Below, in pieces: positions 1 through 9,716 of a DNA stretch of 64,000 nt. The notes under the pieces are model-generated. The model was not told the origin of the DNA and did no database searches. It worked only from the letters and a program-made list of their open reading frames with translations. The translations under genes were made by a program, and so were the position numbers. The DNA comes from Enterobacteriaceae endosymbiont of Plateumaris sericea (GTDB lineage: Bacteria > Pseudomonadota > Gammaproteobacteria > Enterobacterales > Enterobacteriaceae). Numbering within the stretch: position 1 is the stretch's first letter; each line of letters starts with the position of its first letter. Location: contig NZ_CP046224.1 of assembly GCF_012562605.1 (NCBI RefSeq), positions 177,304 through 241,303 of the forward strand, written 5' to 3'.

Positions 1-1037
1 CATATGGTGAATCTCATGGAATCGCTTTAGGATGTATTATAGATGGTTTTCCTCCAGGTATTCCATTAAGAGAAAATGACTTACAAAAAGATTTAGATAA
101 AAGAAGACCAGGATATTCAAAATATACTTCTCAAAGAAGAGAATTAGATAAGATTAAAATTATGTCTGGAATATTTAATGGTTTAACTACAGGAACAAGT
201 ATTGGTCTTATGATAAAAAATATGGATCATAGATCACAAGATTATAATAATATTAAAAATCTTTTTCGTCCTGGACATGCTGATTATACATATGAAAAAA
301 AATATGGTATACGAGATTATAGAGGTGGAGGACGTTCTTCTGCAAGAGAAACAACTATGCGTGTTGCTGCAGGCGCTATTGCAAAAAAATATTTATTTAT
401 AAAGTTTAATATTAAAATTAGAGGTTATTTATCACAAATGGGCAATATTATTTGTAATTTTGAAAGTTGGTCAGAAGTAAATAAAAATCCTTTTTTTTGC
501 CCTAATATACATCAAGTACAAAATTTAAAAGATATGATAAATAATTTAAAAAAAATGGGGAATTCTATAGGAGCTAAAATTACTATTATTGTAGAAAATG
601 TACCAATAGGATTAGGTGAACCAGTTTTTGATAAATTAGATGCAGATTTAGCTCATTCTTTAATGAGTATAAATGCTGTTAAAGGAGTAGAAATAGGTGA
701 TGGATTTAAGTCTGTAACTACACTTGGTAGTGATTATCGAGATGAAATTAGATCGAATGGTTTTCAAAGTAATCATTCTGGTGGAATTTTAGGAGGAATT
801 AGTACAGGACAAAATATTATTATTAATTTTGCTATGAAACCTACCTCTAGTATTTCTATTTCAGGAAAAACAATAGATATAAATAATAATGAAGTACAAT
901 GTACAACACAAGGAAGACATGATCCCTGTGTTGGAATAAGAGCAGTACCTATAGGAGAAGCAATGGTAGCAATAACATTATTAGATCATTTATTACAATA
1001 TCGTGCACAATGTGCAGATGTTTTATTACAAAATTAA
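1..1037 (+). CDS. aroC: Chorismate synthase, 5' end cut by the window
   Basis: AroC converts 5-enolpyruvylshikimate-3-phosphate to chorismate using reduced FMN, the last common step to the aromatic amino acids. The frame is open from the first base. Its first full codons give [15 protein letters not shown], which matches about residue 16 onward of E. coli AroC, so only some 15 N-terminal residues lie outside the window. The family signatures [26 protein letters not shown] and [14 protein letters not shown] are all present, and the C-terminus is near normal length. An in-frame ATG at 162 is internal and is not the start. The stop overlaps the last four bases of the convergent peroxiredoxin gene. 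Retention of aromatic synthesis is typical of nutritional symbionts (inference). Confidence 0.96.
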   Translation, partial: YGESHGIALGCIIDGFPPGIPLRENDLQKDLDKRRPGYSKYTSQRRELDKIKIMSGIFNGLTTGTSIGLMIKNMDHRSQDYNNIKNLFRPGHADYTYEKKYGIRDYRGGGRSSARETTMRVAAGAIAKKYLFIKFNIKIRGYLSQMGNIICNFESWSEVNKNPFFCPNIHQVQNLKDMINNLKKMGNSIGAKITIIVENVPIGLGEPVFDKLDADLAHSLMSINAVKGVEIGDGFKSVTTLGSDYRDEIRSNGFQSNHSGGILGGISTGQNIIINFAMKPTSSISISGKTIDINNNEVQCTTQGRHDPCVGIRAVPIGEAMVAITLLDHLLQYRAQCADVLLQN

Positions 1038-1639
1038 TATAGTTGATTTAAATTATTAGTTAAATAATCAGCAATACCAGTTGATGTAGGTATTATACTT
1101 TTTTTACCTTTTTCCCATTGAGCAGGACATACTTCACCATATTTTTCATAATGTTTTAAAGCATCAATCATTCTTATCATTTCGTTAATATTTCTACCAA
1201 ATGGTAAATCATTTACTAATTGATGTCTTATAATACCATTTTTATCTATTAAAAATGAAGCTCTTAATGCAATTCCTAACTTAGGATGTTCAATACCATA
1301 TTTTTGTTGAATTTCTTTTTTAAGATCAGATACTATTGTAAATTTAATTTTTCCAATTCCTCCTTTTTGAATTGGAGTATTACGCCATGCATTATGAGTA
1401 AATTGTGAATCACATGAAATACCTAATATTTTCACATTTCTTTCATTAAAATCATTATAATGATTATTAAATGATATTATTTCAGAAGGACAAACAAATG
1501 TAAAATCTAAAGGCCAAAAAAATATAACAGTAATTTTATTTTTAGAATATTCTGAAAAATTAAAATTATCAATTATTGAACCATTATTTAAAACAGCTGA
1601 AGCATTAAAATCAGGAGCTTTTTTTGTAACTAAAATCAT
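1034..1639 (-). CDS. tsaA: Typical 2-Cys peroxiredoxin (AhpC/TSA family)
   Basis: A 201-residue thiol peroxidase that reduces hydrogen peroxide and organic hydroperoxides. The peroxidatic cysteine is Cys50 in [10 protein letters not shown], and the resolving cysteine is Cys171 in GEVCPAQW. Arg126 of the conserved LRASFLID segment is also present, so the catalytic set looks complete. The size and C-terminal extension match the typical 2-Cys class kept in Buchnera and relatives, where it is called tsaA or ahpC. No AhpF reductase is seen here, so the reductant is probably thioredoxin (inference). It is convergent with aroC, overlapping by four bases, and divergent from yajC across a 132-base gap. 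The subfamily symbol is less certain than the family. Confidence 0.93.
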   Translation of the reverse strand: MILVTKKAPDFNASAVLNNGSIIDNFNFSEYSKNKITVIFFWPLDFTFVCPSEIISFNNHYNDFNERNVKILGISCDSQFTHNAWRNTPIQKGGIGKIKFTIVSDLKKEIQQKYGIEHPKLGIALRASFLIDKNGIIRHQLVNDLPFGRNINEMIRMIDALKHYEKYGEVCPAQWEKGKKSIIPTSTGIADYLTNNLNQLY

Positions 1640-1771
1640 AATAATTTCCTAAAATTTTATTTGATCAAATATAATTTTTTATGTTATTTTATACAATATT
1701 TAGTTATCATTCAATTAATTATTTTTAAATGTAAAAATAATTATAATTTTAATTATTAAGGAATAAAATAG

Positions 1772-2116
1772 ATGAATTTTTTCATTTCTAATATAGAAGC
1801 AGCTACACGTAATGAAATACATTCTAAAGATAATATTATTTCTTTATTTATCATGATTTTAATTTTCAGTATAATATGTTATTTATTAATAATTAAACCT
1901 CAAAATAAACAAAATAAAGAAAAAAAAAAATTAATAGATTCTCTTTCTAATGGAGATGAAATATTAACAACTGGTGGAATTATTGGTAAAATAATTAAAA
2001 TTTCAGATTATGGATATATTACTATTTTAATAAATAATAATAATCAAATTATTGTTAAAAAAGATTTTGTTGTTTCAATTATCCCTAAAGGTACTGTAAA
2101 AAAATTTTTTTCATAA
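1772..2116 (+). CDS. yajC: Sec translocon accessory subunit YajC
   Basis: A small inner-membrane protein that joins SecD and SecF in the accessory complex of the SecYEG translocase. The 114-residue product has one transmembrane segment at about residues 22-42. A cytoplasmic domain follows, with the family pattern DEILTTGGIIGKI and an ending near IPKGT, as in E. coli YajC (110 aa). A start at 1772 is supported by AAGGAATAAA just upstream. It is followed by secD after 27 bases, and the order yajC-secD-secF is the conserved operon. The queuine genes queA and tgt, which precede yajC in E. coli, are absent here. Confidence 0.93.
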   Translation: MNFFISNIEAATRNEIHSKDNIISLFIMILIFSIICYLLIIKPQNKQNKEKKKLIDSLSNGDEILTTGGIIGKIIKISDYGYITILINNNNQIIVKKDFVVSIIPKGTVKKFFS

Positions 2117-2143
2117 TTTATAATTATCAATAGGAATTTTATT

Positions 2144-3970
2144 ATGTTAAATAAATATTATTGGTGGCAATATGTTCTAATAGTTTTATTTATTATAATT
2201 GGGATTATATATTCATTACCAAATATATATAGAGATATTCCTATTATACAAATTAATATTTCTAATAATAATTTTTTAAAAGTAAAAATTTTAGAAAATA
2301 TTAAAAATCAATTAAATTTTAATAAAATTAATTATAAAAAATATTCGATAAAAAATAATAATATTATTATTGTTTTTAATGATATAGAAAATCAATTACA
2401 AGCATATAAAATAATTAAAGAAAATTCTAATAATAAATATATTGTAATAATAAAATTAATTTCCACCATACCAAAATGGTTGTCTTTTTTAAAAGCTAAA
2501 CCAGTTAAATTAGGATTAGATTTAAAAGGTGGTATATATTTTTTATTGAGAACTAATAATGATTATATTTTTCAAAAATTAAGAGAACAAAATATTACAG
2601 ATTTAAAATTAATATTAAATAATAAAAATATTCCATTCCAAGTAAAGAGATTAAATAATTTTAATTATAATATTATTTTTAAAAATAATATTATAAGAAA
2701 TAAAATATTTAATTATTTAAAAAATAAAAATAATAATTTTATTAATTATACTATAATTAATAATGGTTTATTAATTTCTATGAAAAAAAAATGGTTTTTA
2801 GAATTAAAAAAATCTATTATAGAAAATAATATAGATGTATTACGTAAACGGGTTAATCAAATAGGTATTTCTGATTCAATAGTACAAAAAAAAGGAATAA
2901 ATAATATTATTATAGAACTTCCTGGAATGCAAAACCTTTCAGAAGCAAAAGAAATGTTAGGTAGTACAGCAACATTAGAATTTCATTTAGTTAATAATAA
3001 TATGAATAATATTCAAAGTAAAAATTTTTCTTATTATTTATGGAATAATAAAATTCCTCTTTTTTTAAATAAAAAAATAATAATAGATGGATCAAATATT
3101 ATTCATTCAAATATTAGTAGAGATGAATATAATCAACCTCAAGTAAATATTTTTTTAGATAAAAAAGGTGGTAATATTCTATCAAAATTTTCTGAAAAAC
3201 ATATTGGAGATGCTCTTGCTACAGTATTAGTAAATTACATAAATAGTGATAAAAAAGATATAAAAGGTAATATTTTACAAAATAAAAAAGAAGAAATAAT
3301 AAATATAGCTACTATAAAATCAAAATTAAATGATAGTTTTACTATAACTGGATTAAAAAATATAAAAGAAGCAAAAAAATTATCAATTTTATTAAGATCT
3401 GGTTCATTAAGTGCACCTATACAAATAATAGAAGAACAAAATATTGGTCCTTCAGTAGGAAAAGAAAATATCAAACAAGGAATAAAAGCTTGTATTATAG
3501 GTATTTTAATATGTATTATATTTATGATATGTTATTATAACATATTTGGTATAATTGCGATTATTGCTTTATTTATTAATTTAATTTTTACTATAAGTTT
3601 TCTTTCTCTTTTGCCTAGTGCTACTCTAACAATGTCAGGTATTGCAGGAATAGTTTTAACATTAGCTATTGCTATTGATGCAAATGTTTTAATTAATGAA
3701 AGAATAAAAGAAGAATTAAATAATAAAATATCTATTCAAAAAGCTATAGATTATGGTTATAAAAAAGCTTTTTCTAGTATTTTTGATGCTAATATAACTA
3801 CATTAATTACTTCTAGTTTTTTATATAGTTTAGGTTCTAGAGAAATACAAGGATTTGCTATTACTACTTTTATTGGTATTTTAACATCCATGTTTACTTC
3901 TATTATTATTACTAGAGCTATAGTAAATATTATTTATGGTGGTAAAAAAATAAAAAAATTGCCTATTTAA
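2144..3970 (+). CDS. secD: Protein translocase subunit SecD
   Basis: SecD is an RND-type membrane protein that uses the proton gradient to help complete protein export. The 608-residue product is close to the E. coli length (615). It has an N-terminal transmembrane segment at about residues 8-27, then a large periplasmic domain beginning around KLGLDLKGGIYFL. From about residue 445 there is a five-helix bundle containing GIVLTLAIAIDANVLINERI, the proton-path helix region of the family. An AGG site lies nine bases before the ATG. secF follows after about 105 bases. The middle of the periplasmic domain is rich in Asn and Lys, in line with AT mutation pressure. Confidence 0.96.
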   Translation: MLNKYYWWQYVLIVLFIIIGIIYSLPNIYRDIPIIQINISNNNFLKVKILENIKNQLNFNKINYKKYSIKNNNIIIVFNDIENQLQAYKIIKENSNNKYIVIIKLISTIPKWLSFLKAKPVKLGLDLKGGIYFLLRTNNDYIFQKLREQNITDLKLILNNKNIPFQVKRLNNFNYNIIFKNNIIRNKIFNYLKNKNNNFINYTIINNGLLISMKKKWFLELKKSIIENNIDVLRKRVNQIGISDSIVQKKGINNIIIELPGMQNLSEAKEMLGSTATLEFHLVNNNMNNIQSKNFSYYLWNNKIPLFLNKKIIIDGSNIIHSNISRDEYNQPQVNIFLDKKGGNILSKFSEKHIGDALATVLVNYINSDKKDIKGNILQNKKEEIINIATIKSKLNDSFTITGLKNIKEAKKLSILLRSGSLSAPIQIIEEQNIGPSVGKENIKQGIKACIIGILICIIFMICYYNIFGIIAIIALFINLIFTISFLSLLPSATLTMSGIAGIVLTLAIAIDANVLINERIKEELNNKISIQKAIDYGYKKAFSSIFDANITTLITSSFLYSLGSREIQGFAITTFIGILTSMFTSIIITRAIVNIIYGGKKIKKLPI

Positions 3971-4075
3971 TAAATTAATAATTTCATTATATATGGAGAA
4001 TATTAAATAATATGTATTTTTTTTTTTAATAAAATAAAAAAAATTAAACAAAATAAATTTTTATATTATGATTTT

Positions 4076-4963
4076 ATGAAATGGAATAACTATGCTTTAG
4101 TTATTTCAACAATTTTAATTGTATCTTCTATAATTATTATATTATATAGAGGTTTAAATTGGGGAATAGATTTTACTGGTGGAACAATAATAGAATTACA
4201 TTTTAAAAAAGAAATTAATAAATTAAATAATGCTAGATTATTAATTCAAAAATTATATTCTTCAAAAATTGAAATTAATTTAATAAATAACAATCATAAT
4301 TTAACTATAAAATTACCAAAAAATAAATATATTATAAAAAATAATCAAATAGTTGACCCAAATCTAATACATTTAATTCAAAAATTATATAATCAAAAAT
4401 GTATAATTAAAAAAACAGAATATATAGGTCCTAACGTAGGTAAAAATTTAATTTTTTCTGGTATTGCTACTATAATGGTTACATTAATAGGTATTTGGAT
4501 TTATGTAGGTTTTCGTTTTGAATGGTATTTAGCATTTAGTACAGTAATATCTTTATTACATGATTTAATTATTACTATCGGTATAATTTCACTATTTTAT
4601 ATTGAGATAGATCTTTCTATTATTTCTTCGCTTATGTCAATAATTTGTTATTCACTTAATGATAGTATTGTAATTTCAGATAGAATACGTGAAAATTGCT
4701 ATAAACTAAGGAACAACAAAAATATATATTATATTGTGAATATATCAATTAATCAAACTTTCAAAAGAAGTATTATTACTTCATTGACAATACTAACTAT
4801 GATATTTATTTTATATATTTTTGGAGGTATTATATTAAGTAATTTTTCTTTAATTATGTTTATAGGTGTAATTTTTGGAACTATATCTTCTATATATATA
4901 GTATCATCTATAGCATTAAAAATGGGTATGAATATCAATTCAATGATTGATTATAATAAATAA
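4076..4963 (+). CDS. secF: Protein translocase subunit SecF; N-terminus uncertain
   Basis: SecF pairs with SecD in the translocase. The body is intact: a first membrane helix at about residues 6-25, RGLNWGIDFTGGT after it, and SLMSIICYSLNDSIVISDRIREN in helix 4 as in E. coli. The ATG at 4076 gives 295 residues against 323 in E. coli. It also cuts through a conserved stretch, because the codons just before it read YYDF, matching E. coli VYDFMRWDYW. A better-placed ATG at 4012 lies downstream of GGAG, but that frame stops after five codons at the end of an 11-T run (4017-4027). Loss of one T would join the two frames. The gene may rely on slippage at this tract or start at 4076 (inference). Confidence 0.9.
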   Translation: MKWNNYALVISTILIVSSIIIILYRGLNWGIDFTGGTIIELHFKKEINKLNNARLLIQKLYSSKIEINLINNNHNLTIKLPKNKYIIKNNQIVDPNLIHLIQKLYNQKCIIKKTEYIGPNVGKNLIFSGIATIMVTLIGIWIYVGFRFEWYLAFSTVISLLHDLIITIGIISLFYIEIDLSIISSLMSIICYSLNDSIVISDRIRENCYKLRNNKNIYYIVNISINQTFKRSIITSLTILTMIFILYIFGGIILSNFSLIMFIGVIFGTISSIYIVSSIALKMGMNINSMIDYNK

Positions 4964-5088
4964 TAATTGTAATTATTATTTATTTAAAAAAATAAATTAA
5001 CTTTTTTATTAATTATTTTAAAATTAGATAATAATTTAAAATTATTAATTTTTATAGTTTACTATTATTATAATAGCTTAATAATTGA

Positions 5089-6111
5089 TTAAATATTCTT
5101 AATACTGTATACTGTAAAATTTTTATTTTTACATAAAATATGAATTTGTTTTTTTTTTTTAAATAATTTAAAATATGGTAAAAAATTATTTGCAACAAAA
5201 CGAAGTTCTCCACCATATTTTAAATATTTTTTTACATTATAAATAATTTTATAAATTATATCTAAAGAATAATTTAATCCTACATGAAAAGGTGGATTAG
5301 ATATAATTAAATCAAATTTTTCATTAATATTAGAATATACATCACTAGGAAATACATATGTATTTTTAATATTATTTACAAGTATTGTTTTTTTACTTGA
5401 AGTAATAGCATTAGAATTAATATCTATTGAAAATAATAAATATTTTTTATTTGTAGTACCTCCTATTATTGTAGAAATAATACCAGAACCACAACCAATT
5501 TCTAATATTTTACCTTTTATATTATTAGGTTTAATAGTAGAAATTAATAATTCACTACCATAATCTAATTTATTTGAACTAAATACACCAGGTAAACTAT
5601 TAATAATATAATTTTTATAATAATAATTTATCCAATAAAAATTTTTATTAAAAAATATTTTTTTATTTAATAAACCATAATAAATACTACATTTTCTTGC
5701 GCTAATAATTTTATTAAAATTTATGTTATTAAATTTTTCTATATTTTTTATTTGATTAATTCCGCTATTATTTTCTCCTATTATATAAATATCGCTATTT
5801 ATTGATAAAATAGATAATATATTTTCTAATAAAAAAATTGATTCACTTTTATTTTTTAACCAAAAAAATAAAAGTGTATTAAATTTATTTATTAGTAAAT
5901 TATCAACTAAATCATAATGTACTTTATTTTTTAAAAATTTTTTTAACCATATATAATAATCATATTGATGAGTATTAACAAAACTAATATAAGTCTTTAA
6001 ATAAATTGGTATCGAATCTCTAATATTACCAGAAAAAATTACATTACGATTTATAAATTTATTTTTAAATTTATATAAAATATACTTACTAATAGGTAAT
6101 AATTTAAACAT
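5089..6111 (-). CDS. rsmC: 16S rRNA guanine-N2 (G1207) methyltransferase
   Basis: RsmC methylates G1207 of 16S rRNA in the 30S subunit using S-adenosylmethionine. The 340-residue product has the expected degenerate N-terminal half and a C-terminal Rossmann methyltransferase domain. SAM motif I is EIGCGSG at residues 204-210, and the base-flipping motif NPPFH is at 272-276. SGELRF-like GGELRFVANNFLPY follows, as in E. coli. The length is close to the family norm (343). The gene ends convergently with secF. It starts 9 bases after the end of apaH, so it is probably the last gene of the surA-rsmA-apaG-apaH transcript. This is not its E. coli location, so the junction is a rearrangement. Confidence 0.93.
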   Translation of the reverse strand: MFKLLPISKYILYKFKNKFINRNVIFSGNIRDSIPIYLKTYISFVNTHQYDYYIWLKKFLKNKVHYDLVDNLLINKFNTLLFFWLKNKSESIFLLENILSILSINSDIYIIGENNSGINQIKNIEKFNNINFNKIISARKCSIYYGLLNKKIFFNKNFYWINYYYKNYIINSLPGVFSSNKLDYGSELLISTIKPNNIKGKILEIGCGSGIISTIIGGTTNKKYLLFSIDINSNAITSSKKTILVNNIKNTYVFPSDVYSNINEKFDLIISNPPFHVGLNYSLDIIYKIIYNVKKYLKYGGELRFVANNFLPYFKLFKKKKQIHILCKNKNFTVYSIKNI

Positions 6112-6120
6112 AAATTTATA

Positions 6121-6954
6121 TTAAATTTTACACTTTTTTGTATAAAATTTTTTATCTTCCCAAGATAACATTGTTAATTTATTACCCCAACAACAACCAG
6201 TATCTAATCCCATTATATAAGATGGTGTATATCTACCATTTAAAGACGACCAATGTCCAAATAATATTGTATATTTTTTATATATGTCATTTGATATTAA
6301 AAACCATGGTTTTAATAATTTAGATACATTTTTAGGTTCTTCTTTTATCGTCATTTCTAGTGTTCCATCTGGATAACAATATCTCATTTTTGTTAATGAA
6401 TTTATAATAAAATTAAAACGTTTAAATCCTGTAAGTTTATTATTATTCCAATCATTGGATTGATATTTTTTATTAGACATGTAAGAAAAGAAAATTTTAT
6501 TATTTTTACTTATTAAAATATTTTCTACTTCACTTGAAACAGATTTTATTATATCAATATTATTCCATTGTGGAGTAATACCTGCATGTGTCATTATAAT
6601 TTTTTTTTCTTCATCTATTTGAACTAAAGGTTGATATTTTAACCAATTGTCAATAATAATAGAAATTTTTTTATTTGATAATAATTCTAATATTTTTTTA
6701 TCATATATAGTACCCGTATGTATTATACCTGAATATAAAGCTAATAAATATAAATCATGATTACCTAAAACTAACCTTATAGATTCTTGAAAATTATATA
6801 AATAAAATAACATTTTTTCAGAATCAGGACCACGAGCAATAATATCTCCAGTCAACCATAATTTATCTTTTTTATGATTAAAATTAACTTTGTTTAATAA
6901 AGATAAGAATTCATTATAATAACCATGAATATCTCCAATAATATAAGTAGTCAT
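6121..6954 (-). CDS. apaH: Bis(5'-nucleosyl)-tetraphosphatase, symmetrical
   Basis: ApaH splits diadenosine tetraphosphate (Ap4A) into two ADP and also acts on NAD-type or NpnN caps of RNA (known for the family). The 277 residues show the metallophosphoesterase signature in order: GDIHG at 7-11, GDIIARGPDS at 36-45 and GNHD at 64-67. The histidines of MTHAG and FGHWSSL lie further on. The length matches E. coli ApaH (280). The gene lies 21 bases after apaG on the same strand, as in E. coli. folA, which usually follows, is replaced here by rsmC. Confidence 0.95.
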   Translation of the reverse strand: MTTYIIGDIHGYYNEFLSLLNKVNFNHKKDKLWLTGDIIARGPDSEKMLFYLYNFQESIRLVLGNHDLYLLALYSGIIHTGTIYDKKILELLSNKKISIIIDNWLKYQPLVQIDEEKKIIMTHAGITPQWNNIDIIKSVSSEVENILISKNNKIFFSYMSNKKYQSNDWNNNKLTGFKRFNFIINSLTKMRYCYPDGTLEMTIKEEPKNVSKLLKPWFLISNDIYKKYTILFGHWSSLNGRYTPSYIMGLDTGCCWGNKLTMLSWEDKKFYTKKCKI

Positions 6955-6975
6955 ATAAGTTCTGTTGTATTTAAA

Positions 6976-7353
6976 TTAATGAATATAAGTTTTAATTGCT
7001 AAACGAAATACAGGAATATCTACATAAAAAATATTACTATTTTCATCTATCATAATATAATGTCCTTGCATTGTACCAATAGGTGTTTCTAAAATAGTCC
7101 CACTAGTATATTTAAAATTATTTCCAGGTTTTATATAAGGTTTTTTACCTATAACTCCTTCACCATGTATTTGAATTTCTTTACCATTACCATTTGTTAT
7201 TATCCAATAACGACTTATTAATTGTAATAATTTTTTTCCTAAATTATTAATAGTAATAGTATATGCAAAAACATAACGATTAGATTTAGGAATAGATTGT
7301 GATTCTATATAAATACTATTTACTTTTATATAAACTTGAGATAATGATTTCAT
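6976..7353 (-). CDS. apaG: ApaG domain protein
   Basis: A 125-residue protein made entirely of the ApaG domain, a beta-sandwich fold of unsettled function linked genetically to magnesium and cobalt handling. Conserved segments are [13 protein letters not shown] near residue 27, [22 protein letters not shown] in the middle, and [15 protein letters not shown] near the C-terminus. The length equals the E. coli protein. It sits between rsmA, with a 12-base gap, and apaH, in the ancestral order rsmA-apaG-apaH. The biochemical role is not established even in E. coli. Confidence 0.94.
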   Translation of the reverse strand: MKSLSQVYIKVNSIYIESQSIPKSNRYVFAYTITINNLGKKLLQLISRYWIITNGNGKEIQIHGEGVIGKKPYIKPGNNFKYTSGTILETPIGTMQGHYIMIDENSNIFYVDIPVFRLAIKTYIH

Positions 7354-7365
7354 AGTTTATATCCT

Positions 7366-8169
7366 TTATAAAGAATAGTTATTTAATTCTAAATATTGAG
7401 CTAATTGACAATATTCTGATATTGAAACATTTTCAGCCCGAATTTTATAGTCTATACCAAATAGATTTAATTCGTCTACAGAAAATAAATCTTTTAAACT
7501 ATTACGTAATATTTTTCTTCTCATACTAAAAGCTTTTTGTACTACTTTTTTTAATAAATAAATATTATTTAATTGATAAGGTTTTTTTGTATAAGGTTTC
7601 ATATATACCATATTAGAAAATACTTTAGGAATAGGATAAAAAGATTTTGGATGTATTTCGATTAGAGGTTTTATTTTACAATAAAATTGTGCCATAATAC
7701 TTAAACATCCATAATCTTTTTCACTAGTATTAGCAGTTAAAGTATTTACAACTTCTTTTTGCATTATAAAATTCATATCTTTTATATTATTTATATAATT
7801 ATTAAATAAATAAAAGATTAATTTAGTAGAAATATTATAAGGTAAACTACCAAAGATACGTAATTTTTCTTTATATTTTTTAATTAAAAGATTAAAATTA
7901 AATTTTAAAGCATTATCTAAATAAATTTTAACTTTAGATTCTATAATTTGTTTATTATACATTAAATAATGTACAAAATTTTTATCTATTTCAATAACAG
8001 AAATAAAATTATTATATTTTATCATAGGAATAGTTAATGCACCTAATCCTGGTCCTATTTCTACCATTAAATTAGAAAATTTAGGATTAATAATAGAAAT
8101 AATTTTATTAATAATATCTTTATCCTTTAATAAATGCTGTCCATATTTTTTTTTAAGAAAAAATTTCAT
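7366..8169 (-). CDS. rsmA: 16S rRNA adenine dimethyltransferase, altered motif IV
   Basis: RsmA (KsgA) dimethylates A1518 and A1519 of 16S rRNA and serves as a late 30S assembly checkpoint. The 267-residue product has SAM motif I EIGPGLGALT at residues 37-46 and acidic motif II ending in VIEIDK. The catalytic motif IV, normally NLPY, reads SLPY here: Ser108 is encoded by AGT, read from 7848 to 7846. In this family the Asn helps hold the target adenine N6, so the change could lower activity (inference from family knowledge). The rest of the chain, including FSMRRKILRNSL, is well kept. pdxA, which sits between surA and rsmA in E. coli, is absent; only 68 bases separate them. Confidence 0.94.
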   Translation of the reverse strand: MKFFLKKKYGQHLLKDKDIINKIISIINPKFSNLMVEIGPGLGALTIPMIKYNNFISVIEIDKNFVHYLMYNKQIIESKVKIYLDNALKFNFNLLIKKYKEKLRIFGSLPYNISTKLIFYLFNNYINNIKDMNFIMQKEVVNTLTANTSEKDYGCLSIMAQFYCKIKPLIEIHPKSFYPIPKVFSNMVYMKPYTKKPYQLNNIYLLKKVVQKAFSMRRKILRNSLKDLFSVDELNLFGIDYKIRAENVSISEYCQLAQYLELNNYSL

Positions 8170-8237
8170 TTTATATTTTCTAATATATTTATATAAAATA
8201 AAATTTTAATAAATAATTTAGTTTTTATCAATTAACA

Positions 8238-9521
8238 TTATTCAAATATATTTTTATTATTTAACATATTATTTATATATACTCCACTTAAATATGTAAA
8301 AAACCAATGATTTAATTCTAGAAAAAAATTTTTTTCCATAATTATCTCTTTTGCTTTTTGTTCAAAAAAAGATTCTTTTTTTGAACAATCTTTTATATTT
8401 ATTAGTTTTAATAAATAAAAACCATCAGATTGTTCAATAACAGAACTAATTTCATTTATTTTTAAATTATTAATAATATTTTGTATATCAAAAGAAAAAT
8501 TTTCTAAAGGAATCCATTTATTATTTATTTTAGATTGTATTAATTTATTTTCTGAAGAAAATAAATTAATTGCTTTCTCAAATTTTATTTTTTTTAAAAT
8601 AATAAGATTACGAATATTATTGATTTTTTTTATTAATAATTTTTTAGTTAAATTATTTTTTTTTATAAAAATAAATTTTATTAAAACTTTTTTTTGTAAA
8701 TTATTTTGAATTTTTAAATTATTAATTTTTAGTAAATAAAATCCTGAATCTAAATATATAGGACCTATTATATCTTTTATATTTACTGAATCTAAATAAT
8801 TAATAAATTTATCTGGTAAAAGATCTTTTGATTTCCAACCTAACTCTTGTTTCTGAATATTGTTTCTATTGTAAAAATTTATATCTTTTTTATATAAAGT
8901 AAAATTAATATTTTTTAATTTATTAATGAGTACTTTAGCTAAAAATAATTTTTCATTAAAATTTTTTTTTATTGGTATATAAAAAATAGTAATATTATAC
9001 TGTATTTTTTTTTTATTCTGAATATATAATAAATTTTTTAAATAATTTACTTCTTCATCAAAAATAATTGTTTTATTTTTTATTTCTTCAAATTTAATTA
9101 AATTAATAATTAATTCTTTTTTTATAAAATTATAATATTCTTCATAATTTATTTTATTATTTATAAGTTCTTTATTAAAAATATCTACATTAATATTAAA
9201 ATTTTTTATTGTATTAATAATAATATTATCAATATTATTATCTGGTATATAAATATTATAATTATTACTTATTTGTAAAAAAATATTATTAAGAAATAAA
9301 TTTTTAATACATTCTGTATTTATGATATTAAAATCAGTAAGTAGATATTTATTGTTTTGATTATTAAATAAATTCATTAAATTATAAATATCTTTTTTTG
9401 TAATCATGTCATCGTTAATAACAATTCCTATTTGATCAATATTTTTAAATGATGCATAAACATTATTATAATATACAAAAAAATATAAAATCATAATTAA
9501 TATTAATTTTTTAATTCTCAT
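8238..9521 (-). CDS. surA: Periplasmic chaperone / peptidyl-prolyl isomerase SurA
   Basis: SurA escorts outer-membrane proteins such as OmpA and LptD across the periplasm. The 427-residue product starts with a signal peptide (hydrophobic stretch about 6-22, likely cut after VYA). It continues with the N-terminal chaperone module beginning IDQIGIVINDDMITKKDI, and then two parvulin-type domains at roughly 170-270 and 280-380. LGWKSKDLLPD marks the first parvulin domain. The length matches E. coli (428), but the sequence is very rich in Asn, Ile and Lys. A purine-rich site (GGAAAAAAAATG) precedes the start. lptD, which normally lies upstream in this operon, is missing at this locus. Confidence 0.93.
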   Translation of the reverse strand: MRIKKLILIMILYFFVYYNNVYASFKNIDQIGIVINDDMITKKDIYNLMNLFNNQNNKYLLTDFNIINTECIKNLFLNNIFLQISNNYNIYIPDNNIDNIIINTIKNFNINVDIFNKELINNKINYEEYYNFIKKELIINLIKFEEIKNKTIIFDEEVNYLKNLLYIQNKKKIQYNITIFYIPIKKNFNEKLFLAKVLINKLKNINFTLYKKDINFYNRNNIQKQELGWKSKDLLPDKFINYLDSVNIKDIIGPIYLDSGFYLLKINNLKIQNNLQKKVLIKFIFIKKNNLTKKLLIKKINNIRNLIILKKIKFEKAINLFSSENKLIQSKINNKWIPLENFSFDIQNIINNLKINEISSVIEQSDGFYLLKLINIKDCSKKESFFEQKAKEIIMEKNFFLELNHWFFTYLSGVYINNMLNNKNIFE

Positions 9522-9716
9522 TTTTTTTCCATTTTTAATAAAATTTTAATTAAAAAATTTTATTTTATATTATAATAAAATATTTAATTAAATAATATTA
9601 TTTTAAATATTTATTATATAATATAATATAAAATATATTATAAATAGTAATATTTATCTATAATATATTTTTATTAAATAAAATTGTAATTTTTTCATAT
9701 ATTTATTGAGGAGTAT

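Noticed and set aside
3235-3474. Open frame on the minus strand inside secD
   Set aside because: Antisense to a well-conserved part of SecD, no ribosome site and no family resemblance; such shadows are common in AT-rich coding DNA.
4753-4938. Short minus-strand frame within secF
   Set aside because: Fully antisense to the conserved SecF membrane helices, with no independent support.
6138-6323. Short plus-strand frame within apaH
   Set aside because: Antisense shadow of apaH; no ribosome site or known motif.
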